Source: a bacterium (lineage in GTDB: Bacteria; Ratteibacteria; UBA8468). Taken from it: a stretch of DNA of 12,646 nt. Position numbers and translations under genes: made by a program. The notes below the pieces were generated by a model. That model saw only the letters and a program-made list of their open reading frames with translations, searched no databases and was not told where the DNA came from. Below, piece by piece: positions 1-8,003 of this stretch. The stretch is from NCBI GenBank assembly GCA_030637775.1, contig DAOWFY010000021.1, forward strand, positions 1 through 12,646. The letters are read 5' to 3'. Within the stretch, counting starts at the first letter, position 1. Every line of letters starts with the position of its first letter.

Positions 1-1188
1 ACTAATTGCTCCCGCACCGACAGTCTTTCCTCCCTCCCGGATCGCAAAACGAAGACCCTTCTCCATCGCAATCGGGGAGACAAGGGTAACCTCTAAGCTG
101 GCATTGTCTCCCGGCATCACCATCTCTGTGCCTTTGGGTAACTTCACACTCCCGGTGACATCGGTCGTGCGGAAGTAAAACTGAGGCCGATATCCGGAAA
201 AGAATGGGGTGTGTCTGCCGCCTTCCTCTTTGGTAAGACAGTAAGCCGAGGCGGTAAATTTAGTGTGCGGGGTGATACTGCCGACAGCAGCAATCACCTG
301 ACCACGGGCTAAATCCTCCTTTTCAGTGCCCCGCAAAAGAACCCCGATATTGTCTCCTGCCTCCCCGGTCTCCAGTATCTTTCTGAACATCTCGATCCCG
401 GTAACAACCGTCTTTTTGGGTTTGGCAGATAGGCCAACGATCTCCGCGGAATCCCCGACCTTTATCTTTCCTCTCTCTACTCTTCCGGTAGCAACTGTGC
501 CTCTTCCGGTAATGGAGAAGACATCCTCAACGGAAAGCAGGAAAGGCTTATCAATCTCTCTCTGGGGGGTGGGGATGAAGGTATCTACGCTCTCTAAGAG
601 CTTTAAGATCGGTCCACATTTCGGGCATTCCTTTTTCCCGCAGCCGCAGGAGAGGGCGGCGGTTGCACTTCCTTTAATGATTGGGGTGCGCTCTCCCGGG
701 AACTCATACTTGGTAAGAAGGTCCCTCACCTCCAATTCCACTAAGTCTAAGAGCTCGGGGTCGCTCACCGCATCGGTCTTGTTAAGGAAGACAACGATAC
801 TTGGTACCCCTACCTGTCGGGCTAAAAGGATATGCTCCCTGGTCTGAGGCATTGCTCCGTCGGCAGCGGAGACCACGAGAATTGCTCCGTCCATTTGCGC
901 GGCTCCGGTAATCATATTCTTAATGTAGTCGGAGTGTCCGGGGCAGTCAATGTGAGCGTAATGGCGGGCATCGGTCTCATACTCCGCATGAAAGATGGAG
1001 ATTGTAAGACCACGCTCCTTTTCCTCGGGGGCCTTGTCGATCTCCTCAAACTTTAAGAACTCTGCCTTTTTCTCCTTGGAGAGGAGAAGGGTGATTGCGC
1101 TGGTAAGGGTGGTCTTACCATGGTCTACATGACCGATTGTCCCGATATTGACATGCGGCTTTTTCCTTTCAAATTTCTCTTTTGCCAT
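1..1188 (-). CDS. tuf: Elongation factor Tu (3' end cut by the window edge)
   Basis: EF-Tu is the GTPase that delivers aminoacyl-tRNA to the ribosomal A site. The frame is open from ATG at 1188 to the window edge (396 codons) with no stop, so about five terminal residues are missing. The G domain is clear: HVDHGKTT near residue 20, GLTI in switch I, DCPGH, and the base-recognition motif as NKTD rather than the common NKCD or NKVD. Domains 2 and 3 follow, with [13 protein letters not shown], then FRTTDVTG, and an ending close to the usual GGKTVGAG. Between the G domain and domain 2, residues 181-191 form a C-x-C-x4-C-x2-C cluster that E. coli EF-Tu lacks. AAGGAGG lies 5 bases upstream of the ATG and the gap to fusA is 17 bases, so it is almost certainly co-transcribed with fusA. 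Identity is certain; the cysteine cluster's role is unknown. Confidence 0.98.
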   Translation of the reverse strand, partial: MAKEKFERKKPHVNIGTIGHVDHGKTTLTSAITLLLSKEKKAEFLKFEEIDKAPEEKERGLTISIFHAEYETDARHYAHIDCPGHSDYIKNMITGAAQMDGAILVVSAADGAMPQTREHILLARQVGVPSIVVFLNKTDAVSDPELLDLVELEVRDLLTKYEFPGERTPIIKGSATAALSCGCGKKECPKCGPILKLLESVDTFIPTPQREIDKPFLLSVEDVFSITGRGTVATGRVERGKIKVGDSAEIVGLSAKPKKTVVTGIEMFRKILETGEAGDNIGVLLRGTEKEDLARGQVIAAVGSITPHTKFTASAYCLTKEEGGRHTPFFSGYRPQFYFRTTDVTGSVKLPKGTEMVMPGDNASLEVTLVSPIAMEKGLRFAIREGGKTVGAGAIS

Positions 1189-1193
1189 ACTTT

Positions 1194-1200
1194 CCTCCTT
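1194..1200 (-). promoter_or_regulatory. Ribosome binding site of tuf
   Basis: Read on the minus strand the sequence is AAGGAGG, ending 5 bases before the tuf ATG at 1188. It is the strongest Shine-Dalgarno match next to a ribosomal or elongation-factor gene here, and it fixes the tuf start. rpsL, rpsG and fusA have weak or no such motif. Confidence 0.85.
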
Positions 1201-1205
1201 ATTTT

Positions 1206-3329
1206 TTATTTAATGATTAATTTTTCCCTTAAGCTTTTTGGTATCTCTTCATAGCGAGAGGGCTCCATGGAATAGGTTGCTCTCCCTTGAGTAAGGGAGC
1301 GAAGCGCAGTTGCATAGCCAAATAGAGAGGCAAGAGGAACGAAACCTCCGATAATCCTACTCCTTTCCCGAACTTGACTTTTTTCTATCCTGCCACGACG
1401 GGAGTTCAAATCTCCGATTACCTCCCCCATAAATTCTTCGGGAGTTATAATCTCGATCCTCATAATCGGCTCCAGAATAATTGGGTTACTTCTCCGATAA
1501 GCATCCTTAAATGCCATGAGGGCGGCAACCTTAAAAGCAAGTTCATTTGAATCTACCGGATGAGAAGAACCACCGAGTAAGGTAACCTTTAAATTCAGAA
1601 TAGGAAATCCTCCTAATTCTCCAGATTCCATTGCCTCGACCACTCCTTTCCTTATGGCAGGAATGAATTGATGAGGGATATTCTCCCCTCTCAACCTCTC
1701 CACAAATTCCAAGTTCTCTCTTCCTCGGCTAGCAGGCTCCAGTGATATTATGGGCTCTATCTCCAACTGGACATGACCGTATTGACCTCTCCCCCCAGTT
1801 TGTTTAATAAATTTACCCTCCCCCGTTGCTACCGTTGTACTTGTCTCCCGATAGGCAACTTCCGGTTTACCAACCTTTGCCTCAACCTTGAATTCTCTGA
1901 TGAGCCGATTAATTAAAACTTCTAAGTGCAATTCTCCCATACCGGAGATTATTGTTTGGCCAGTCTCGCTATCTGTCCTTACCTTAAAAGTAGGGTCCTC
2001 CTCGGTTAATTTAGAAAGGGAGAAGCTGATCTTTTCCTGGTCGGCCTTTGTCTTTGGCTCCACCGCAACCGAGAGCACAGGAATGGGAAAATGTACTCTT
2101 TCCAAAAGAATAGGGAAATCTTCGCTGCAGAGGGTATCTCCCGTAGTGGTAAATTTTAAACCGATCACCGCAGCAATTTCTCCCGCACGAACCTCCTTTA
2201 GCTCTTCCGATTTGTTGGCATGCATTTGAAGCAGCCGGGAAATTCTCTCCAGTCTCTTTTTGTTAGCATTGTAGACATAAGAGCCGGCCTTCAGAGCTCC
2301 AGAATAGACCCTCAGATAGGCAAGTGTACCCACATAAGGTTGTTTTACAATCTTAAAAACAAGACCGGAAAATCTCTCCTTATCAGATATTTTTCTCTCC
2401 TCTCTAAGACCGGTAGAGAGATTGGCTCCTTCCATCGACGGTCTATCCAAAGGAGAAGGAAGGAAATCACAGATCCCATCAAGCAACAATTGAATGCCTT
2501 TATTCCGGAGAGAAGAACCACAGAAAACTGGTAAAATTTCTCCCCTCAATGTATTCTCTCTGATGCTCTTTTTAATCAAATCTTCTGGAATCTGCTGATT
2601 GTTTAAATATCTCTGCATAATGGCATCATCCTTTTCTGCCAATTGTTCAATCAGTTTTCGGCGATATTCCTTCTCTTTACTCTCAAGATCAGAAGGAATC
2701 GCACTTACCTCAAAATTTATTCCCGACTCATCCTCTTTATAGATTACCGCTACCTCTCTCACTAAATCAATAACTCCCACAAAATTTTCCTCACTACCAA
2801 TTGGTATCTGAAGGACAAAAGGATTTGCTGATAGCCGTGAACGCATCATCTCCACCGTCCCAAAGAAATTGGCACCTGCTCGATCCATCTTATTAATGTA
2901 AGCAATGCGGGGAACATTGTATTTTTTTGCCTGCAACCAGACTGTCTCCGATTGGGCCTCTACCCCTCCTACCGCACAAAAAACCCCAACCGCCCCATCA
3001 AGCACCCGTAATGACCTTTCCACCTCTGCCATAAAATCAACATGACCCGGTGTATCAATAATATTGATACGATAGCCTTCCCAAAAACAGGTGGTGGTAG
3101 CAGAGGTAATGGTAATTCCTCTTTCCTTTTCCTGCTCCATCCAATCCATCGTGGCTGTCCCTTCATCAACCTCCCCCAACCGGTAAACCTTTCCTGTATA
3201 ATAGAGAATCCTTTCGGTGGTCGTTGTCTTTCCGGCATCGACATGGGCAATAAATCCGATATTTCTCGTTTTCGCCAAAGAATAGCCTGCGTTCATCTTA
3301 GTTTTTTCTATAACAAGCGTCTGACTCAT
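1206..3329 (-). CDS. fusA: Elongation factor G
   Basis: EF-G is the GTPase that drives tRNA-mRNA translocation and, with ribosome recycling factor, splits the post-termination ribosome. The 707 residues compare with about 690-704 for the family. Motifs seen are the P-loop AHVDAGKT (28-35), GITI of switch I (71-74), DTPGH (92-96, with the catalytic His96) and NKMD (146-149). The G5 position reads CGSS, and domain II-V motifs such as GRGQYGHV and the C-terminal EPIMRIEI are present. The N-terminus runs about ten residues longer than usual before KTRNIG. ATG at 3329 has no Shine-Dalgarno sequence; Met12 (3296) is an alternative but also lacks one. It lies 44 bases after the lipase-like gene instead of directly after rpsG, with a possible private promoter in that gap. 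tuf follows by 17 bases. Confidence 0.97.
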   Translation of the reverse strand: MSQTLVIEKTKMNAGYSLAKTRNIGFIAHVDAGKTTTTERILYYTGKVYRLGEVDEGTATMDWMEQEKERGITITSATTTCFWEGYRINIIDTPGHVDFMAEVERSLRVLDGAVGVFCAVGGVEAQSETVWLQAKKYNVPRIAYINKMDRAGANFFGTVEMMRSRLSANPFVLQIPIGSEENFVGVIDLVREVAVIYKEDESGINFEVSAIPSDLESKEKEYRRKLIEQLAEKDDAIMQRYLNNQQIPEDLIKKSIRENTLRGEILPVFCGSSLRNKGIQLLLDGICDFLPSPLDRPSMEGANLSTGLREERKISDKERFSGLVFKIVKQPYVGTLAYLRVYSGALKAGSYVYNANKKRLERISRLLQMHANKSEELKEVRAGEIAAVIGLKFTTTGDTLCSEDFPILLERVHFPIPVLSVAVEPKTKADQEKISFSLSKLTEEDPTFKVRTDSETGQTIISGMGELHLEVLINRLIREFKVEAKVGKPEVAYRETSTTVATGEGKFIKQTGGRGQYGHVQLEIEPIISLEPASRGRENLEFVERLRGENIPHQFIPAIRKGVVEAMESGELGGFPILNLKVTLLGGSSHPVDSNELAFKVAALMAFKDAYRRSNPIILEPIMRIEIITPEEFMGEVIGDLNSRRGRIEKSQVRERSRIIGGFVPLASLFGYATALRSLTQGRATYSMEPSRYEEIPKSLREKLIIK

Positions 3330-3339
3330 CTAAAACTTT

Positions 3340-3368
3340 TATCTATTCGATAGAATCTTTTTTGTCAA
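3340..3368 (-). promoter_or_regulatory. Possible promoter upstream of fusA
   Basis: In the 44-base gap between the lipase-like gene and fusA the minus strand has a perfect TTGACA (3368-3363). A 17-base spacer follows, then TAGATA (3345-3340), which is a poor -10 box (3 of 6). The spacer and the -10 hold a short dyad, TCTAT-CGA-ATAGA. A start point about 7 bases after the -10 would fall only a few bases before the fusA ATG, giving an almost leaderless mRNA; that would fit the missing Shine-Dalgarno sequence. The -35 is seen directly; promoter function is inferred. Confidence 0.4.
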
Positions 3369-3373
3369 TTTCA

Positions 3374-5986
3374 TCAGTAAGTTTTCTCCCTAAAATCATA
3401 TCTTAGCTTATGACATTTTGCAGTTTCTCTATCAGCATAATTCATTGAAACTTTAACTTTATATTTGCCAGATACCCAGTTTTTCTCTATACTTATATCG
3501 GTTCCGACTTCATCTACTACTTTCGGCTCCTTTCCCAAATATTTAGCGTTGAGGGAACATGATTTCTCCCAATAACCGATTGGGGAGCAATACCAGATTA
3601 CAAGCCTCCAACCACGGGTGAAATCCGACATTATAACAAGCCAAGTATAACTACCGTGCCAAAGTGAAGCATTGTCAAACTGGCAGGTTTGATTTTCTAT
3701 ACAATTCGCTTTAATGGTTACATCTCCAGCAGACTCACATTCTTCTTCAAATAGGTCCGTCATTTCTAGCCCATAATCCACAGGACAGTTGATGGTTCCC
3801 GAAAGGTCACCACTTATTTGAAGAGTTGCAGGGCCGGTCCCGTCCGAAAGCCAGAACCTCCCCTTGACTCGTAGGGCTTTTTTTACACAGATTTTTCCTG
3901 CAGGGACATGTAGAGTAGAATTAATTCCGTTCCTCCAATACCAATCAACATGGCCGTACTCTGGATGGTCGTGGTAAAACTCCCAGTGCTGATAAAAAGT
4001 ATAAGGATAATGACCAGGATCTATCTCGCACGAAAGTAATGCTGCACAGGGATTATCCCACCATTCAATATAATCACGCCGCCATTTGTCGCCTCTTAGT
4101 TGGCTGCCTACCATTTCACTGATCGCGAAATTTTCGACGATTTCCCCATCTCCATAATCATTTTCTATTTCAACCGAAACTCTTTTGGTATCGTGATGAC
4201 TCCCTCCATCGAAATCAGCATAGTTTTTTATTACCAAGCGATAAGTTCTGTATTCATAGAAAGGAGCCAATAAATCCTCGGCGATACTTACCTTACAGAG
4301 ATGGGTCAAGAGCTCCGCATCGTCTAATTCGCTTTCAAATTCATAATCAACCCAATCAAAGTCACATTCAATTGCTTGTTCCTCCCCTGTCAAATCTACC
4401 GTTTTTATTAAAATCCACGGATCTTCCTCTTCAGTTAGATCTTTGTCTTTTCTTCCCCAAATTCTGATTGCTCCACTACCACCTGTTTTAATATTCAACA
4501 TAAGGTCATATCCTTTCCATTCAAATTCAGTAGCAGGGCCTACTACCTGAATAAGAAACTCCTTTATATCTGATTCTTTTCCTCCAGGATTGACTGCCTT
4601 CATCTTTACGATATACTCTCCTTCTTCCAATGTTTTTTCATCGGTTAAAGAAATTTCTTCTTCAAACCAGGCAATTATTCCCTTCTTTTTCTCTTCAAGA
4701 GATAACTGACTGATATCCAAAGGGAAGAAGACGACATCCTTATTTATCTCTTTCTCCTCATCAAACATTGGGTTTTCATCCTCATCATATACTTGATATT
4801 TAATTTTAGTATCTGCGGGAAGGTATTCCTTGGCAAGAGTTCCTTCTACAGTAACTGAGGTAGTGCTGGCATCAACTTCTGTATCCAATGGTTCCCCATT
4901 CACTTTAGTTATTTCTAAAACCGGTGTGGTATAGTCAAGGAATTTGATGAGTTCGCCAGAGGTAGCGATATTGGTACATTCTTGAAGATGGCAAGCACTA
5001 ATAGGAACCTTACCTTTTAAGGGGAAAACCGTGTTACTTAAGTCTTTCCCCATTTGACTTCCCAAAGAAACAACCCCATCTCCTTTCCCACGAAAGAGAA
5101 AAGCATTGCATAACCACCAGGGAAATTTCCAGGTCGTTCCAGCAATAACAAAATATTTAACATCAAGGTCCGAAACATTACGACTATTTAATGCTGTTAA
5201 AAAAGGACTATCTGTTGTCATATCGTCTACCGCTTCTCCACGAACTATCTCTTCCAACTCTTCCAAAGCATCATTCAAAAGACCTATTGGTTTGGTAAGA
5301 ACCCATACTATATGGCGAGGGAATTTCGTTACTTTATTGAATTTACTTACACCCTCAGCCAGATCTGCCCATTTAGTCCCTAAGTTTGGAGTGCCGGTCA
5401 TCGTTAAACTTTCTACTTTGCTGCGACTGGGATACGGGTCTTCAGTTTTAGACAGACATTCCCTCCCCGCTAACCCTCCCATAGAATGAGCGACAAGAAG
5501 GAGTTTATCTACTTGAAAGCTCTCATCACTATAATTATCGAGAAGATTGGTAATTGTAGGGTCAAGCTTATCTGCCCAGCCTTTGTTATCTCCCTGAGGA
5601 TTGGTCTTGCCGGGAGGATAGGTATCTACTGAACCGTTAGGGTCTTGGAAGTTAATGGTTTCTAAATACCAATATCTACTATCTGGCAAATAACCATCAT
5701 GATTAAATTCAGGTATTCGAGTAAATCTGAAATATTCTGAGAAGTATTTTTTTAAGACTTCGGTAGCCTTCTTCTTTGCCTGTTCTGGCTTATCATCTGG
5801 AGTTTTATTCCAGCTTTTCGGGCTTCCTTTCGCAAATCCATGGAGGAAAAGAACTGGATAGGGTCGATAAGCTAATGGGTCATCCCATTTTTTATCCAAT
5901 CTTACTTGCTCAGCAAATAAGTTAAGTTGAAGTAGAAAACTTACTACGATAGAAAGTCCTGCTATCTTGTTAATTCTTCTCATCAT
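3374..5986 (-). CDS. Exported PGAP1/lipase-like alpha/beta hydrolase with large beta-rich C-terminal region
   Basis: This 870-residue protein starts with a signal peptide (basic MMRRINK, hydrophobic core, likely cut after LFA near residue 25). The hydrolase domain (about 40-350) has the lipase layout: oxyanion-loop HGF (49-51), nucleophile elbow AHSMGG with Ser168, and candidate acid Asp303 (GDG) and base His333 (ACHL). This resembles GPI inositol-deacylase/PGAP1-like and triacylglycerol lipase folds, so an ester substrate is likely but its identity is unknown. Residues about 355-482 look like an Ig-like beta domain. Residues 483-870 match nothing I recognise; they are rich in Trp and Tyr and contain twelve cysteines (541-858), suggesting disulfides outside the cytoplasm. 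AGGAGG overlaps the stop codon of the preceding gene. Two ATGs are adjacent (5986, 5983); the second has the better spacing (6 bases). Confidence 0.8.
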   Translation of the reverse strand: MMRRINKIAGLSIVVSFLLQLNLFAEQVRLDKKWDDPLAYRPYPVLFLHGFAKGSPKSWNKTPDDKPEQAKKKATEVLKKYFSEYFRFTRIPEFNHDGYLPDSRYWYLETINFQDPNGSVDTYPPGKTNPQGDNKGWADKLDPTITNLLDNYSDESFQVDKLLLVAHSMGGLAGRECLSKTEDPYPSRSKVESLTMTGTPNLGTKWADLAEGVSKFNKVTKFPRHIVWVLTKPIGLLNDALEELEEIVRGEAVDDMTTDSPFLTALNSRNVSDLDVKYFVIAGTTWKFPWWLCNAFLFRGKGDGVVSLGSQMGKDLSNTVFPLKGKVPISACHLQECTNIATSGELIKFLDYTTPVLEITKVNGEPLDTEVDASTTSVTVEGTLAKEYLPADTKIKYQVYDEDENPMFDEEKEINKDVVFFPLDISQLSLEEKKKGIIAWFEEEISLTDEKTLEEGEYIVKMKAVNPGGKESDIKEFLIQVVGPATEFEWKGYDLMLNIKTGGSGAIRIWGRKDKDLTEEEDPWILIKTVDLTGEEQAIECDFDWVDYEFESELDDAELLTHLCKVSIAEDLLAPFYEYRTYRLVIKNYADFDGGSHHDTKRVSVEIENDYGDGEIVENFAISEMVGSQLRGDKWRRDYIEWWDNPCAALLSCEIDPGHYPYTFYQHWEFYHDHPEYGHVDWYWRNGINSTLHVPAGKICVKKALRVKGRFWLSDGTGPATLQISGDLSGTINCPVDYGLEMTDLFEEECESAGDVTIKANCIENQTCQFDNASLWHGSYTWLVIMSDFTRGWRLVIWYCSPIGYWEKSCSLNAKYLGKEPKVVDEVGTDISIEKNWVSGKYKVKVSMNYADRETAKCHKLRYDFREKTY

Positions 5987-5989
5987 ATT

Positions 5990-5995
5990 CCTCCT
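5990..5995 (-). promoter_or_regulatory. Ribosome binding site overlapping the upstream stop codon
   Basis: The minus strand reads AGGAGG, and its first two bases lie inside the TAG stop (5996-5994) of the propeller gene. Spacing is 3 bases to ATG 5986 and 6 bases to ATG 5983. A ribosome terminating on the propeller gene is already placed for the lipase-like gene, so translational coupling is likely. Confidence 0.7.
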
Positions 5996-7040
5996 AATTT
6001 TTTCTTAAAACCTTTATTCTCGTAAAATCACTACTGAGGATAGCAATCTCTCCAGAAGGCTCATGAACTGAGTTTCCAACAATCTTTGTCCCATCAGGGG
6101 AAAAACGGGCATCATTAGGAATGCAATATCTTTTAGGATTTGAGGAATGAGTCCCAAGACGGTCATTCCAGATATTCTTGCCATTGGCAGTATACATAGT
6201 TCTACTGGCGATAAATCTGGAACCATCGGGAGACCAGTCATCTAAAAATGAGCTTTGCTCAATAAATTTCTTTTTTCCTGTTCCATTGATGTTTATCATA
6301 TAGGTATTATAATCTTTCTTTCTATAATAATTAAAGAAAATTCTTTTCCCATCAGGATGCCAGATACCAAGAGCAGTTCCATCTACTAATTTATACTTAT
6401 TGTTTCCATCTGAGTTCATGATATATAGTCCATCTTTTCTTCTATAAAGTATCTTTGTTCCATCTGGAGAATATTTTGGGTGCCCACCGTCTTCAGCAAT
6501 CTTTTTAAAATCAGTTTTCTCTATATCCATTGCGTAGATTCCACCAGAACCTAAAGAGTTTGGATAACGTTCTGGATAAAGTAATTTTGTTATTCCAAAA
6601 GCTATTATATTATTATCCTTTGGATTTACAGAGATGTGTCCAACCCCAACTACCTTATCAAATTCCTCATCCGGCAACTCTATCCACTCCTCTTTCGTCC
6701 ATCCTTTAGCAGTTCGTTTATAAAGATAAGAGATAGTAAAGATTATTTTCTCGTTCTCTCCCTCTAAGTCCATAGTGCAGATAGAAATGTCTCCTCTTAC
6801 AGGGGAAAATTGTTCTACAATCGCCAAGAAGTTTTTCTTGGAGTAGGTGATATCCTTTACAAAGATAATTCTCTCATTATTTAGCCAGGTAGGATATCTA
6901 TAATATGTGCCATGATATCTGGTTTTATATCTGTCATACTTTTCCTTAGGTTTAGCATAAAGGAAAGAAGGAATAAGAGAAAGCGTAGCTGCTACTCCTA
7001 ATATAATCTTTATCTTTTTAAACATTTTTATCTCAGACAT
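5994..7040 (-). CDS. Exported TolB/PD40-type beta-propeller protein
   Basis: The 348-residue product has a signal peptide (FKKIKI, hydrophobic stretch, likely cut after LYA at 29). It then carries repeats of the WD40-like PD40 family typified by TolB: VNPKDNNIIAFG (138-149), YSPDGTKILY (190-199), HPDGKRIFF (228-236), WSPDGSRFIA (269-278) and FSPDGTKIV (313-321). These blades usually form a propeller that binds protein partners in the periplasm; no catalytic residues are visible. The start is uncertain. ATG 7040 has AGGAGG only 2 bases away, while Met6 (7025) gives a cleaner signal peptide but has no well-placed Shine-Dalgarno sequence. The region supplying ATG 7040 is itself a copy of lipase-coding sequence. 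The gene is coupled to the lipase-like gene 7 bases downstream, which suggests a shared role. The specific function is unknown. Confidence 0.8.
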   Translation of the reverse strand: MSEIKMFKKIKIILGVAATLSLIPSFLYAKPKEKYDRYKTRYHGTYYRYPTWLNNERIIFVKDITYSKKNFLAIVEQFSPVRGDISICTMDLEGENEKIIFTISYLYKRTAKGWTKEEWIELPDEEFDKVVGVGHISVNPKDNNIIAFGITKLLYPERYPNSLGSGGIYAMDIEKTDFKKIAEDGGHPKYSPDGTKILYRRKDGLYIMNSDGNNKYKLVDGTALGIWHPDGKRIFFNYYRKKDYNTYMININGTGKKKFIEQSSFLDDWSPDGSRFIASRTMYTANGKNIWNDRLGTHSSNPKRYCIPNDARFSPDGTKIVGNSVHEPSGEIAILSSDFTRIKVLRKN

Positions 7041-7075
7041 TCCCTCCTCGCTAATCCTCCCATAGAGTGAGCAAC
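7034..7075 (-). pseudogene. 42-base remnant of lipase-coding sequence (nucleophile elbow)
   Basis: On the minus strand this stretch encodes VAHSMGGLARRECL, followed at once by Arg and a TAA stop. It matches 5453-5494, inside the downstream lipase-like gene (VAHSMGGLAGRECL, residues 165-178), at 38 of 42 bases. All four differences are transitions and three are silent. Similarity stops at both ends, and the frame has a TAA shortly upstream, so this is a fragment and not a working gene. It overlaps the first codons of the propeller gene in another frame and supplies its AGGAGG and ATG. Confidence 0.75.
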
Positions 7076-7091
7076 GAAGTGTTCATATTAC

Positions 7092-7111
7092 GCAGATAAA
7101 AAACTATCTGC
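7092..7111 (-). repeat. Hairpin overlapping the end of the HEAT-repeat gene
   Basis: A perfect 7-bp inverted repeat, GCAGATA with TATCTGC and a 6-base loop, spans the stop codon at 7106-7104. No T-run follows on the minus strand, so it is a poor intrinsic terminator. It could be an mRNA-stabilising or processing hairpin, or chance. Confidence 0.4.
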
Positions 7112-7991
7112 TGATACTTATTTCCTTAATAATTAATTTTCGTTTACTTTTTTCTTTTGAACTCCCACTTCCAGACCCCAGAGCCTCAGAAAATCCTTCC
7201 CAGGCGCCTTTGATTGAACCGAAAAGAAGAGTTGGGTCTTCTGGAAGTTCCTGGAAAATAAGAGAAATTATTGTTTTTTTACCATACCAATTCCATTTTT
7301 GGGTATATTCATTTGACAAAGTAGCTTTACCAAATTTTTTAAATAAAGCATCTTTCAATGCATCAAAATTAGCTTTATTTTTGGTATAGATAAGCACTGA
7401 CACGAACTTGCCTTTATAAAATCCATAGATTATTTTCTCAACCTTTGCTTTTCCTATATACAACCTATCTTCTTCTTTTACATAAGATTCTCCAAGATCT
7501 TCTTTTTCGATACTTTTCATACCTGAAAGAGTTAATATATCTGTTCCCCATTTAATATCTCTGAACCCATCTGGCTCATTTTTAAAAGGAGTAGGCATCA
7601 TAATTGTCCATACTAAAGCATTGATATTCTGCTCATCCTTTATTTCTCCCAAAGCTCTTGTCGCTGTCTCTCGAACAATGGGATTTTCATCCTTAAGACA
7701 GGTAATAAGTGGCTTCACAGCCTGCTTGCCCCTTATATTTCCTAAAGCCTTCACTGCTGTGGCACGGACATTTGGACTCTCATCTTTCAACTTGTTAATA
7801 ATAGCCTCTATGGCAATGTCACGAAGTTCACTTTTTGGATAAGTCTTTATAAAATCTTCATAAGCCCTGACTGTATCTTTCAATTTTGCCTTTTTAAATT
7901 CTTCTTCCTGTGCTCTAAGGCAGAGAGGAAAAATAAAGACCAATAGTAAAAGGCAGCCCATTGTTAATCTAATTTTCTTCTTTATTTTCAT
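7104..7991 (-). CDS. Exported HEAT-repeat protein with a C-terminal domain of unknown function
   Basis: The 295-residue product begins with a signal peptide (KIKKKIRL, long Leu-rich core, likely cut after LRA at 27). Residues 32-66 are helical and resemble a single TPR-type unit (AYEDFIKTYPKSE). Two HEAT/PBS-lyase-type repeats follow (about 59-122), with the signature pair NVRATAVKALGNI and IVRETATRALGEI. Residues 142-250 form a separate domain with FRDIKWGT, IYGFYKGKFVSVLIY, ALFKKFGK and NWYGKKTIISL. I recall this pattern from uncharacterised exported proteins but know no name or function for it. The tail is Ser/Gly/Lys-rich (271-286). The gene starts 12 bases after the Ig/LolA-like gene and has no clear Shine-Dalgarno sequence. 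HEAT repeats usually bind other proteins, so a scaffold role is a guess. Confidence 0.8.
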   Translation of the reverse strand: MKIKKKIRLTMGCLLLLVFIFPLCLRAQEEEFKKAKLKDTVRAYEDFIKTYPKSELRDIAIEAIINKLKDESPNVRATAVKALGNIRGKQAVKPLITCLKDENPIVRETATRALGEIKDEQNINALVWTIMMPTPFKNEPDGFRDIKWGTDILTLSGMKSIEKEDLGESYVKEEDRLYIGKAKVEKIIYGFYKGKFVSVLIYTKNKANFDALKDALFKKFGKATLSNEYTQKWNWYGKKTIISLIFQELPEDPTLLFGSIKGAWEGFSEALGSGSGSSKEKSKRKLIIKEISISR

Positions 7992-8003
7992 ATCAAAGCT
8001 TGG

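Noticed and set aside
326-1056. Plus-strand open frames inside tuf
   Set aside because: They are antisense shadows of a highly conserved minus-strand gene.
1206-1222. Small palindrome TTAATGATTAA-like at the fusA end
   Set aside because: It is A+T-rich, very short and inside the last codons of fusA; chance is a sufficient explanation.
7092-7111. Hairpin after the HEAT gene as a rho-independent terminator
   Set aside because: The stem is only 7 bp, A+T-rich, and is not followed by a T-run on the transcribed strand.
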